Shown here: positions 1-8,471 of the stretch, piece after piece
Layout of the letters: each line of letters opens with the position of its first letter
Numbering within the stretch: position 1 is the stretch's first letter
Assembly (NCBI GenBank): GCA_036499395.1
Contig: DASYDW010000064.1
Location: 160,001-224,000, forward strand
Length of the DNA stretch: 64,000 nucleotides
Source of the DNA: Pirellulales bacterium
GTDB taxonomy: Bacteria; Planctomycetota; Planctomycetia; Pirellulales; JACPPG01
Direction: 5' to 3'
Notes under the pieces: model-generated
Seen by the model: only the letters and a program-made list of their open reading frames with translations
The model's database searches: none
Told to the model about the DNA's origin: nothing
Made by a program: the position numbers and the translations under genes

Positions 1-670
1 GTCCCATCCGCTCCAGGGCCTGCCGCAATTCGCGCGGCACGATCGGTTCGCGCTGTGTCAGCCAGGCATCGTCAGCGCTTGTGGATTCGATCGGTAGCTC
101 GACTTCACGCTGACCACGCGCGCCGTCATCCATTACGAGCTTGACCGTGTCCAAACGACCTGTGTCAGTAGCTGCATCAGCCTTCTTCGCGGTATTGCGC
201 GGCAGCGGATCGGCCGTCGCCAATTTCGTGACGACCGGCGCACCCGTGTCGGAATCGCCGACCAATTGCCGGGCTTCGGGGGAGCGAATTGTCCAAGCCA
301 GCCCAAACGCCAACAGGAACGTGGCGGCCATCGCCCACGGCAGGCTCACGTTCGTCGCTTTCCACCAGAGGCTCGGAGAAGCTTCGACCGTTGGTTTCGA
401 TTCGAAACTCGTCACAGTCGATTCCGCCACCGGCGCGGCGACATCCGCGACTTTTGGCTTCACAGATTTCGGCGGCACTGCAAAGCTGCCTAGCTCCTGC
501 TCCCAGGTTTGCGCCTCGAGAAATGCCAGCGCGCAGCGGCGCCAGCCGTCGGGCCGCGTGTCGAGTGTGGCGAGCAGTTGCCGCCGTTCTTGATCGCCCA
601 ACTCGCCGTCAACCAAACGGTCGAGCTGTCGCAGTTCGTCGGGAGTGAATTCTTGTTCGTGCTTGATCAT
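1..670 (-). CDS. Putative anti-sigma factor, membrane-anchored (partial, C-terminus outside window)
   Basis: This reading frame starts 2 bases after the stop of the upstream sigma factor gene and runs off the window edge after 223 codons. It opens MIKHEQEFTPDELRQLDRLV, a short acidic/helical N-terminal domain (about residues 1-60) like the cytoplasmic sigma-binding part of RsiW/FecR-type regulators. A proline/valine-rich linker and one hydrophobic segment at about residues 108-128 (SLPWAMAATFLLAFGLAWTI) follow, then a presumably exported tail. I see no zinc-binding HxxxCxxC motif, so a ZAS-type anti-sigma domain is not supported. The role comes from the sigma gene next to it and the one-pass topology; it is an inference. 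Confidence 0.6.
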   Translation of the reverse strand, partial: MIKHEQEFTPDELRQLDRLVDGELGDQERRQLLATLDTRPDGWRRCALAFLEAQTWEQELGSFAVPPKSVKPKVADVAAPVAESTVTSFESKPTVEASPSLWWKATNVSLPWAMAATFLLAFGLAWTIRSPEARQLVGDSDTGAPVVTKLATADPLPRNTAKKADAATDTGRLDTVKLVMDDGARGQREVELPIESTSADDAWLTQREPIVPRELRQALERMG

Positions 671-672
671 TG

Positions 673-1245
673 TTATACCTCGATCACGTTTACCGCCGTC
701 AGCGCTTCGCGCAGACGTAGCCGGGCGCGGTGCAGCCGCGCTTCGACCGCGCTATGACTGATACCCAAGTGGCTGGCGATATCGTGGTAGCTCCAATCTT
801 CGGCATACTTGAGTAACAGAATTTCCGCGTCGCGCGACACCATCGTCGCCAGCGCTTCGCGCACTTGTCTTCCTCGCTCATCGGCCATCAGCCATTGCAA
901 GGGATCGACCGTGCGTCGATCGACCTCCGTCGGCTGCGTCTCGCGTGCAAAACGGTCGACCAGGTTGCGCCGCCGGCCGTGCTTGCGCCGGTAGAGCAAC
1001 ACCTGCCGCACGGCCAGACGGTACAGCCAGGGTGCGACTTTCGTGGCGTCCGCAAGCGGCGCCTTCTGCGCCACCGCGGCCAACGACACCTCTTGCAGCA
1101 CCTCGTCGACCGCCTGCCAATCTCCCACCCGCGCGCGGACCACCATCCGCAGCCAACGGTCGTGCTCGGCAAGCGCCGCCTGCCAGTCGACCGCAACCTG
1201 CGGCACCCGCCCTTCGGCTTGGTTGGGGGATTGTGCCTTTGTCAT
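673..1245 (-). CDS. RNA polymerase sigma factor, ECF (sigma-70) family
   Basis: This 190-residue protein has the two-domain layout of an extracytoplasmic-function sigma factor. Region 2 lies at about residues 20-95 (AVDEVLQEVSLAAV, then APWLYRLAVRQVLLYRRKHG). Region 4 lies at about 125-180, with the helix-turn-helix YHDIASHLGISHSAVEARLHR. It should direct RNA polymerase to a small stress or envelope regulon and be held by the membrane protein encoded immediately downstream. The ATG at 1245 was preferred to the TTG three codons upstream. The stop is 2 bases before the ATG of the putative anti-sigma gene, so the two are translationally linked. Confidence 0.85.
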   Translation of the reverse strand: MTKAQSPNQAEGRVPQVAVDWQAALAEHDRWLRMVVRARVGDWQAVDEVLQEVSLAAVAQKAPLADATKVAPWLYRLAVRQVLLYRRKHGRRRNLVDRFARETQPTEVDRRTVDPLQWLMADERGRQVREALATMVSRDAEILLLKYAEDWSYHDIASHLGISHSAVEARLHRARLRLREALTAVNVIEV

Positions 1246-1494
1246 GGCTACCAACAGAGTTACCGCCAGGGCATGGCGTCTTGCACGACTCTCGAAAAAG
1301 AGTCGCCTCGGTGCGCGGAAGTGCCGGCCATGAATCGCCTTAAGATTATACCGTGGCAGCTGGTAAGGCTTGAAATCACTGCCCTTGTCGAGCGCCTTTT
1401 GAATCGCCGGACAGTGCCCTAGAATCGACTCGCTGCGGCATTTTAGCCGCTGTCAAACCTGCCGCTCATCGCCACAGTTCCCACATTATCAACA

Positions 1495-1986
1495 ATGGCA
1501 AAATCCGCCCGCTACTGGCTCTTCAAATCCGAGCCCGAAAGCTTTTCGATCCAAAATTTGGCTGCCGCGCCGAAACAGACGACGTTTTGGGACGGTGTGC
1601 GCAACTATCAAGCGCGCAATTCTCTACGCGACGACATCAAGCCAGGCGATCATGTGTTGTTTTATCATTCAGCCGCCGACCCGCCGGCAGTTGTGGGGAC
1701 GGCCAGCGTCGTACGCGAAGGCTATCCCGACCATACGGCCTGGCAAAAAACGAATCATCACTTCGATCCCAAGTCGACGGCTGAAAAACCCATTTGGTAC
1801 ATGGTCGACATCCAACTGGAAGAGATATTTCCGACGGCACTGCCTCTCGATTTTCTACGTGGGCAAAAGGCGCTCGCGAAAATGGAGCTGTTGAAACGGG
1901 GATCGCGACTGTCGATCCAGCCGGTGACGAAACCGGAATTCGACACGATTGTGAAGCTGGCTCATTCGCGCCAGGGCGGAAAGTAA
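1495..1986 (+). CDS. EVE domain-containing protein
   Basis: This 163-residue protein consists of one EVE domain (PUA-like fold, thymocyte nuclear protein 1 family). The typical opening YWLFKSEPESFSI is followed by FWDGVRNYQARNSLRDDIKPGD, the block HVLFYHSAADPP and the downstream PIWYMVDIQLEE. Family members are thought to bind modified bases in DNA or RNA; the substrate here is unknown. The length fits the family exactly. The stop is 3 bases before the bioF ATG, so the two are likely cotranscribed, although no functional link is obvious. Confidence 0.85.
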   Translation: MAKSARYWLFKSEPESFSIQNLAAAPKQTTFWDGVRNYQARNSLRDDIKPGDHVLFYHSAADPPAVVGTASVVREGYPDHTAWQKTNHHFDPKSTAEKPIWYMVDIQLEEIFPTALPLDFLRGQKALAKMELLKRGSRLSIQPVTKPEFDTIVKLAHSRQGGK

Positions 1987-1989
1987 CGC

Positions 1990-3183
1990 ATGGCCGAAAG
2001 ACGCAACTCACTCGATTGGATCGAAGACGAACTAACGATACTCGCCTCGCAGGATCTGCTGCGGCGGCAGTTCACGCATCAGGGACCTGCAGGCGCCGCG
2101 CTCGAAGTAAATGGTCGGCCGTGCTTGAACTTCGGCTCGAATGACTATCTCGGACTGGCCGCCGATCCGCGCGTGACGGCCGCCGCGCAAGCCTGTATCG
2201 ACCGTGAAGGGTGGGGTAGCGCCGCGAGTCCGCTGTTGGCCGGACGGGGCACGGCTCACGCGCAGCTCGAGGCCGATCTTGCCGCGTTCGAAGAGGCGGA
2301 AGCCGCGATCGTCTTCTCCTCAGGCTTCGCCGCCAACCTGGCGACGGTTACGACGCTGGTCTCGCGCGGGGATGTCATCCTGGCGGACGAAACAAACCAT
2401 GCCAGCCTGATCGACGGCTGCCGGCTGTCGCGGGCCGAGATCGCCGTTTATCCGCATAACGACTGGCGGCAATTGGAAGCGATGCTGGCCGCCTCGCGCG
2501 ATGCGCGGCGCCGGCTGATCGTGACTGACTCGTTGTTTAGTATGAACGGTGATCTCGCTCCCTTGGTCGAGATTTCGGATCTGGCCGCGCGGCATCAGGC
2601 GATGCTGATGGTGGACGAAGCGCATGCCACGGGCGTATTCGGCGCCGCAGGGCGCGGTGTGACCGAGTATTTCGGTGTCAGCGACCGCATCGACGTGCGG
2701 GTCGGCACGCTCAGCAAGGCGCTCGGCGGCGTCGGCGGTTTCGTCTGCGGGCCAATGAGTCTGATTAATTGGCTTATCAACCGCGCGCGACCGTATATCT
2801 TTTCCACCGCCCCGCCGGCAGCCGCGTGTGCGGCGGCCTCGGCGGCGCTAGCGATCGTGCGAGAAGAACCAAGCCGTCGCCAGCAATTGCTCGCACGCGC
2901 CGACCGGTTGCGCAGCGCACTAGCGAAGCAGGGCTGGGACGTCGATCGATCGGCCAGTCAGATCATTCCGCTGGTCGTGGGAGAGCCGCAACGGGCGCTG
3001 GAACTATCGAGCGAACTAGCTAAACGCGGCTTCTATGTTCCCGCGATTCGTCCCCCCAGCGTCGTCCCGGGCCAGGCGCGACTGCGGATCGGCCTATCCG
3101 CAGCTCATGACGAAGCGGCGATCGCTAGGCTGCAAGCGGCGCTCGCCGAGCTATCGGCGCATACTCCTGCCGCCGTGCGGTAG
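1990..3183 (+). CDS. bioF: 8-amino-7-oxononanoate synthase
   Basis: This 397-residue PLP enzyme of the alpha-oxoamine synthase family should condense pimeloyl-ACP/CoA with L-alanine in biotin synthesis. Visible family marks are the N-terminal NFGSNDYLGLA (about 47-57), GWGSAASPLLAGRGTAHAQLE (74-94), the cofactor-contacting VDEAHATGVFG (208-218) and the PLP lysine in GTLSKALGGVGGF (Lys243). No other bio genes are in the window. The related enzymes glycine C-acetyltransferase (Kbl) and serine palmitoyltransferase share the fold, so the exact substrate is likely rather than certain. Confidence 0.82.
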   Translation: MAERRNSLDWIEDELTILASQDLLRRQFTHQGPAGAALEVNGRPCLNFGSNDYLGLAADPRVTAAAQACIDREGWGSAASPLLAGRGTAHAQLEADLAAFEEAEAAIVFSSGFAANLATVTTLVSRGDVILADETNHASLIDGCRLSRAEIAVYPHNDWRQLEAMLAASRDARRRLIVTDSLFSMNGDLAPLVEISDLAARHQAMLMVDEAHATGVFGAAGRGVTEYFGVSDRIDVRVGTLSKALGGVGGFVCGPMSLINWLINRARPYIFSTAPPAAACAAASAALAIVREEPSRRQQLLARADRLRSALAKQGWDVDRSASQIIPLVVGEPQRALELSSELAKRGFYVPAIRPPSVVPGQARLRIGLSAAHDEAAIARLQAALAELSAHTPAAVR

Positions 3184-3204
3184 ACGTAGCCCGTTGAGAG
3201 TCCG

Positions 3205-5190
3205 CTATTCGATCGCACCGCGCGCCAAAGCCGCGATAATTCGGTCGACGTCGTAGACGCAGCCCCCCCAGGTACCACCGCTCGCGCTTTGCAGAGCCGC
3301 CCACAGGCGTGTGTCGTCCGGCAACGCGGCGTCGGATTTCAGATCCTCGCGCACCGGCCGTGCGGCCAATACAGCGGCCGCGGCCGTTGGCTCGAGTCGC
3401 TGGTGCTCGTCGCCGACAAAGTCGACGGTGCCCACCAGGTTGCGGCAATCGATCATGATTTGCACCAGGTCGCCGTCGCGCAATTTACCCAGCGGCCCGC
3501 CCGCCAGAGCCTCGGGTCCGACGTGGCCAATGCAAGCGCCCGTGCTGACGCCGGAAAAGCGAGCGTCGGTCACCACCGTCACTTCGTGGCCCCAGGAAAG
3601 ATGCTTCAGCGCCGCGGTGATCTGATAAATCTCTTCCATGCCCGAGCCCAGCGGTCCGCGGCCGGCAAGCACCAGCACGTCACCAGGCTTGATCGGACGT
3701 TCGCCGCGTCCCTTGATCGCCGCGGTGGCATCGACTTCGCGAGTGAAGACGCGAGCCGGGCCGAGCTTGTGATACACGCCCGACGGATCGAGGACTTTGG
3801 GACTGATGGCGGTGCTTTTCACGACCGATCCTTCAGGCGCCAGATTGCCGCGCGGGAAGCACACAGTGCTTGTCAGGCCGCGTTCGCGCGCCTTGTCGGG
3901 CGACATGATGACATCGCCGGGATCAACGCCGTCGGCCGTAAAAAGGGCTTGCCGAAGTTTCTTGCGCCGCTCGCTCGTCTCCCACCAGGCGAGCACTTCG
4001 CCGAGCGTAATGCCGGCCGCCGTCATCACGCCAAGGTCCAAGAGTCCCAGCTCGCGCAAGTGCAGCATCACCTCGGGAACGCCCCCCGCCAGGAAAACGC
4101 GCACCGTGGGATGGCCCATCGGACCGTTGGGCAAGGCATCAACAAGTCGTGGCACTTGTAGATTGATCTTATGCCAGTCGTCAACCGTCGGGCGTCGCAA
4201 TCCAGCCGCGTGCGCGATCGCTGGTATGTGCAATAACAGATTCGTCGAGCCGCCGAACGCAGCGTGTACGACCATCGCGTTGCGAACCGCCGCATCGGTC
4301 AGAATATCGCGCAGCTTGATGCCGCGGGCATGCAAATTCCACAGAGCCCGTGCACTGCGGCGTGCCGTGTCGAGCCAGATCGGCTGACCTGACGGCGCGA
4401 GCGCCGAATGCGGCAGCGAAAGCCCCAGCGCCTCGCCCACGACTTGCGACGTTGCGGCCGTACCAAGGAATTGGCAGCCACCACCGGGCGAGGCACACGC
4501 ACGACACGCCAAGATCGCGGCCTCCTCGAGCGAGATCTCTTGATGAGCAAAGCGCGCCCCGACTGATTGCACTTTGCCGGCATCTTCTCCCTCGGTGGCG
4601 GGCAAGGTAACTCCACCAGGCACCAGCACGCACGGCAACTCACGCGATCCGGCCAGTGCCAACATCATCGCCGGCAGCCCTTTGTCGCACGTCGCGACTC
4701 CCAGCACACCACGACGCGTGGGAAGCGAACGAATCAGGCGGCGGAAGATGATGGCAGCATCGTTGCGATAAGGAAGACTATCGAACATGCCCGTCGTCCC
4801 TTGCGTTCGCCCATCACAAGGATCCGAGCAAAACGCGGCGAATGGAACGCCACCTGCGGATTTTAGTTCACGTGCCGCGGCCTGCATCAGCAGCCCGACC
4901 TCCCAATGCCCTGTGTGATACCCCAGGGCGATGGGCGTTCCGTCGGCTGCGCGAATGCCACCTTGGGTGCTGAGCAGGACGAACTGCGGGCCGAGCATTT
5001 CGGTGACGGGCCAGCCCATGCCCGCGTTCTGCGTCAGTCCGAATATGTCACCGCTGGGCCAGTCGCGCAACATTTCCTCGGTCAGCGGCAGCGCACCAGC
5101 CGGGCCCGTGGCATGTGTCGTTACATGCTCGACGGCCGACAGGTTATCCCCGATGACTTCGGCGGCAGAGAATTCGTGATTCTTGGTCAT
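3205..5190 (-). CDS. YjhG/YagF-type sugar-acid dehydratase (probable D-xylonate dehydratase)
   Basis: This 661-residue protein of the IlvD/Edd Fe-S dehydratase superfamily matches the E. coli YjhG/YagF branch closely over its full length. Shared stretches include [40 protein letters not shown], the cysteine blocks [10 protein letters not shown] and [36 protein letters not shown] and [20 protein letters not shown]. Members dehydrate D-xylonate (or related aldonates) to 2-keto-3-deoxy acids. The family is longer than ordinary dihydroxy-acid dehydratase, as here. The ATG at 5190 was chosen over a TTG two codons upstream. No aldonate transporter or KDX aldolase adjoins it; the SMP-30-like lactonase near 61 kb could supply substrate, but that is speculation. 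Confidence 0.85.
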   Translation of the reverse strand: MTKNHEFSAAEVIGDNLSAVEHVTTHATGPAGALPLTEEMLRDWPSGDIFGLTQNAGMGWPVTEMLGPQFVLLSTQGGIRAADGTPIALGYHTGHWEVGLLMQAAARELKSAGGVPFAAFCSDPCDGRTQGTTGMFDSLPYRNDAAIIFRRLIRSLPTRRGVLGVATCDKGLPAMMLALAGSRELPCVLVPGGVTLPATEGEDAGKVQSVGARFAHQEISLEEAAILACRACASPGGGCQFLGTAATSQVVGEALGLSLPHSALAPSGQPIWLDTARRSARALWNLHARGIKLRDILTDAAVRNAMVVHAAFGGSTNLLLHIPAIAHAAGLRRPTVDDWHKINLQVPRLVDALPNGPMGHPTVRVFLAGGVPEVMLHLRELGLLDLGVMTAAGITLGEVLAWWETSERRKKLRQALFTADGVDPGDVIMSPDKARERGLTSTVCFPRGNLAPEGSVVKSTAISPKVLDPSGVYHKLGPARVFTREVDATAAIKGRGERPIKPGDVLVLAGRGPLGSGMEEIYQITAALKHLSWGHEVTVVTDARFSGVSTGACIGHVGPEALAGGPLGKLRDGDLVQIMIDCRNLVGTVDFVGDEHQRLEPTAAAAVLAARPVREDLKSDAALPDDTRLWAALQSASGGTWGGCVYDVDRIIAALARGAIE

Positions 5191-5281
5191 CAGCAACTAC
5201 ATTTGTTTTAAGGACATTCAATTCGAACCAGCGATAGTCCAACATCAGCGGTGTTGAACTCGTAGCACGCTTAGCCAATTC

Positions 5282-5929
5282 TCAAGATGCTTCGCGTGCC
5301 GAGGGGAGCCAATAACGCGCGGCCGTCGTGGCCAACAGTGGCAGCGCGATCGATGCCGCTAGTGCGACCGGCAAGTTTCCTTCTTGACCCGCATAGTACC
5401 CCAAGCCCGCGTAGGCGGCGGCCAGCCCCAGATTGGCAAGCGCAACGACCGGCAAGAACCGGCGCCAAGGAACGCCCACCGCACCCAGCAGCAAGACACT
5501 CGCCTCGGCCAGGACCGGCAACGGTCGGGTCAGGGCCAGTACCGCTGGACCGCGGTCCTCGCCCAGTGCTTCCATGCGTCGCAGATCATCTGCCGAGGAG
5601 AAACGCTGCGCCAGCGGCCGGCCGAACGCGCGGGCCAGTGCAAAACCGATCATGGCGCCCAGCGTCATGCCCAGCCACACCACAGCCGTTGCCCCGAGGA
5701 AGCCGAGACGTGCGCCGGCCAGCGTGCTAACGAAGCTCGAGGGAACCGGGAGCAGAATGTCACTGGCCAGGATTCCGACAACGATGGCCGCCGTCGCCAT
5801 CGGTGAAAGCGCCGTGTCGAACCAGCGCTCGACCTGCGCTTCGAGCGAGTCACCAAAGCTGAGAAATGGAATAATCGGCACCAGCAGCACGAGTGTCACC
5901 GCGACCGTCCAGCGAACGAGATCATGCAT
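5282..5929 (-). CDS. DedA/VTT-domain integral membrane protein
   Basis: From the ATG at 5929 this is a 215-residue polytopic membrane protein with the SNARE-associated/VTT (DedA) pattern. Hydrophobic segments lie at about 8-27, 48-75 and 80-110, with the re-entrant sequence LPVPSSFVSTLAGARLGFLG and a glycine-rich block GMTLGAMIGFALARAFGRPL. C-terminal helices end in a basic tail. DedA proteins act in the cytoplasmic membrane, probably as lipid (undecaprenyl-phosphate or phospholipid) transporters. The frame stays open 27 codons further to 6010, but a GAGG motif about 10 bases before 5929 favours the shorter form. Confidence 0.78.
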   Translation of the reverse strand: MHDLVRWTVAVTLVLLVPIIPFLSFGDSLEAQVERWFDTALSPMATAAIVVGILASDILLPVPSSFVSTLAGARLGFLGATAVVWLGMTLGAMIGFALARAFGRPLAQRFSSADDLRRMEALGEDRGPAVLALTRPLPVLAEASVLLLGAVGVPWRRFLPVVALANLGLAAAYAGLGYYAGQEGNLPVALAASIALPLLATTAARYWLPSAREAS

Positions 5930-6266
5930 CGATTTTTGGCCTCGAATCGTGAGCTTGTCCTCGCGGCATGAGCCGGCAGCAGACGCTATGCACGGTTCAC
6001 TCGCATGCAATGCCGTTCGGCGAAATGGACGCCAAGTTGCAAGTTAAGCGGCAATGCAATTGCGTGCAACGGCCGAAATGGCTTGGGTTTAAGCGTTACG
6101 CCGGCTTGTCCGCCGCCAGGCAGGCGATTAGGCTCAAGATTTCCCCGATCGCTACCCATTTCGGGCTGTTGCTACTGCGGTAATTCGGCCCGCGATAGCG
6201 CTGGCGCAGCGTATCCGACGCTGTGCCGATGGCTCGATTGTCATCTCACTTCTTTGTATCTTCGCC
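5930..6266. other. Divergent intergenic region
   Basis: About 340 bases separate the minus-strand DedA-like gene from the first of the four plus-strand TPR genes. It should carry promoters for both directions. I see no tRNA, clear repeat or convincing small ORF here. The in-frame upstream extension of the DedA-like gene (to 6010) overlaps it. Confidence 0.5.
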
Positions 6267-8396
6267 ATGCCGCCCACGAAGTCGACCCAGGACCGACAGC
6301 GCCGCCAAGCTGCCTCGACCCGAGGTGCCGGTGCGCTCTCTCCTCAAGTCGGTCTGGCGTGGCAATCGTTGACGATTTGGGCCGGTGTCGCGCTCGTGGC
6401 CATGGTCGTCATTGCCTATCTGCCGGCGCTTGATGCCGAGTTCATTTGGGATGACGAAACCAACGTCACGAACAACGAGACGTTGCGATCGCTCGACGGG
6501 CTACGGCAAATGTGGTTTGTGCCACGCTCGATTCAGCAGTATTACCCCCTCATGTACACCACATACTGGGTGGAGTACCACCTGTGGGGACTGGCTCCGT
6601 TCGGCTATCACCTGGTCAATATCCTGCTGCACGCCACGGCCGCGCTATTGGTGTGGCGTCTGCTGCTGCGGCTGCAAGTGCCAGGGGCGTGGCTGGCGGC
6701 GGCGATTTTTGCCGTGCATCCGGTTGAAGTCGAGTCGGTAGCCTGGGTGACCGAGCGGAAAAATGTCTTGAGCCTGTCGTTGGCCTTGTTGGCGATGCTG
6801 GCCTACGTGCGCTTCGATCCGCCTGAAGCCTCGACCGCACCGTCACCCGGTCCCGGGCGGTGGCGCTGGTATGCGACCGCAGTAGTGCTGTTCGCCCTGG
6901 CGCTGTTCGCCAAAACCGTGGTGGTCACGCTGCCCGCCGTGATGCTGGTGATTTATTGGTGGAAACGCGGCCGCGTCACGGCGCGCGACGTGGCCTACAT
7001 GGCCCCACTGTTTGGTCTATCGATCGCGATGGGCCTGGTCACACGCTGGGTCGAATTGAATCACGTCGGCGCCGAGGGCAACGAATGGTCGATGGGAGAG
7101 GTCGAACGTCTGCTCCTGGCCGGACGCGCCCTGTGGTTTTATGTAGCCAAGTTGGCCTGGCCGCATCCGTTGGTGCTTTTCTATCCGAATTTCACCATCG
7201 ACTCGGGGCAGTGGTGGCAATACCTCTTTCCTCTGGCTGCCATTTTATTGCCGGTCGGACTTTGGCTCGCGCGTAATTCGATAGGCCGTGGCCCGTTGGC
7301 GGCCGTGTTGATCTTTTGTGGAGTGATGGTGCCTGCGCTGGGATTCTTTAACGTCTACTTTATGCAGTACGCGCAGGTTTCCGACCATTTTCAGTACCAT
7401 GCCAGCATAGCGCTGATCGCGCTTGTCGCGGCGAGTGCTGTGACCCTCTCGAGCGGGTTAAAGCCGCAGCAGCGAGTCATGGCGCGCGTCGGAGCCAGCC
7501 TGGTTCTGTTCGCGTTGGCCGTGCTCACTTATTGTCAGACATTTATCTATCACGATCTGGAAGTACTCTATCGAGATACGATCGCCAAGAATCCGCAGAG
7601 TTGGATCGCTTATCTGAACCTGAGCACGCATCTGGATTCGCTCGGTCGCGCGGACGAGGCCCTGAACATGGCGCGGGCGGGGCTGGAAGTCGCGCCGAGC
7701 CAACCACGGCTGCATGCCTGCCTGGCAAATGTTTTGGATGAATTGGGCGAGACGCGCCGTGATCCGCGCCAACGACAGGAAGCGATTGCGCATTACCAAG
7801 AGGCGGTACGTCTGAAACCTTCGTATACCGATGTTTACAACTCTCTCGGCTTCATGGCTCTGCAAGATCATCGCGACGAAGCGGCCGGATATTTCGAGCA
7901 AACGCTCGTTTATGAACCCGAAAATGCCCGGGCTTTGTATGGGCTCGGCCGTGTGGACGGTCTGGCCGACCGCTGGGCCGCGGCGCAACAGCGCTTCGAG
8001 CAAGCACTGAGAAGTGACCCGCGGCTCGTCGACGCCCAGAACGACCTGACCGTTGCGCTGGTCAGACAAGGAAAGACGTCCGAGGCCATCGAGCATTTGA
8101 CGGCCGTCGTCCAACGGTATCCCGATCGCCCGGAAGTGCATTACGAGCTGGCCAACCTGCTCGTCGCACGAGAAGATCTCGCCGGGGCAGCACAACATTA
8201 CGCCGAAGCGGTGAGATTGCGCCCCGGTTATATCGAGGCATTGCAGAACCTAGGTGCCGCATTGTTGAAAATGGGGCAGAACGATCGCGCCATCCGGTGC
8301 TTTGGCGAGACACTGCGCCTCGATCCGAACAATGCCCAGGCCCGTGCGAATCTGGCACAAGCACAAGAGTTCAAGCGCATGTCGATGGAAAAGTAG
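6267..8396 (+). CDS. TMTC-like membrane glycosyltransferase-domain TPR protein (paralogue 1)
   Basis: This 709-residue protein has an N-terminal polytopic membrane half (about 35-435, roughly ten hydrophobic segments) and a C-terminal TPR half (about 440-705). The first loop carries an acidic pair in EFIWDDETNVTNN (Asp62-Asp63), followed by YHLWGLAPFGYHLVNILLHA and HPVEVESVAWVTERKNVLSL. This is the layout of TMTC-type O-mannosyltransferases of the GT-C class, where an early acidic loop is catalytic. At least seven TPR-like units can be followed. It is the first of four tandem paralogues and pairs most closely with the second. It probably transfers a lipid-linked sugar onto exported proteins, but no activity is proven for bacterial members. 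Confidence 0.72.
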   Translation: MPPTKSTQDRQRRQAASTRGAGALSPQVGLAWQSLTIWAGVALVAMVVIAYLPALDAEFIWDDETNVTNNETLRSLDGLRQMWFVPRSIQQYYPLMYTTYWVEYHLWGLAPFGYHLVNILLHATAALLVWRLLLRLQVPGAWLAAAIFAVHPVEVESVAWVTERKNVLSLSLALLAMLAYVRFDPPEASTAPSPGPGRWRWYATAVVLFALALFAKTVVVTLPAVMLVIYWWKRGRVTARDVAYMAPLFGLSIAMGLVTRWVELNHVGAEGNEWSMGEVERLLLAGRALWFYVAKLAWPHPLVLFYPNFTIDSGQWWQYLFPLAAILLPVGLWLARNSIGRGPLAAVLIFCGVMVPALGFFNVYFMQYAQVSDHFQYHASIALIALVAASAVTLSSGLKPQQRVMARVGASLVLFALAVLTYCQTFIYHDLEVLYRDTIAKNPQSWIAYLNLSTHLDSLGRADEALNMARAGLEVAPSQPRLHACLANVLDELGETRRDPRQRQEAIAHYQEAVRLKPSYTDVYNSLGFMALQDHRDEAAGYFEQTLVYEPENARALYGLGRVDGLADRWAAAQQRFEQALRSDPRLVDAQNDLTVALVRQGKTSEAIEHLTAVVQRYPDRPEVHYELANLLVAREDLAGAAQHYAEAVRLRPGYIEALQNLGAALLKMGQNDRAIRCFGETLRLDPNNAQARANLAQAQEFKRMSMEK

Positions 8397-8471
8397 CCGC
8401 GGCGACCAGCAGGCCGAGCGCAAGAAAACTACCGCTGACGAAGCGAATTGACGAAACACGAAACAATCTCG

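Noticed and set aside
3289..4161. 290-codon plus-strand frame opposite the sugar-acid dehydratase
   Set aside because: It is antisense to a gene with full-length family similarity; its translation is Arg/His/Gln-rich without domain pattern.
7458..8198. 246-codon minus-strand frame opposite TMTC-like paralogue 1
   Set aside because: High-GC codon shadow of the TPR region; no ribosome binding site or motif.
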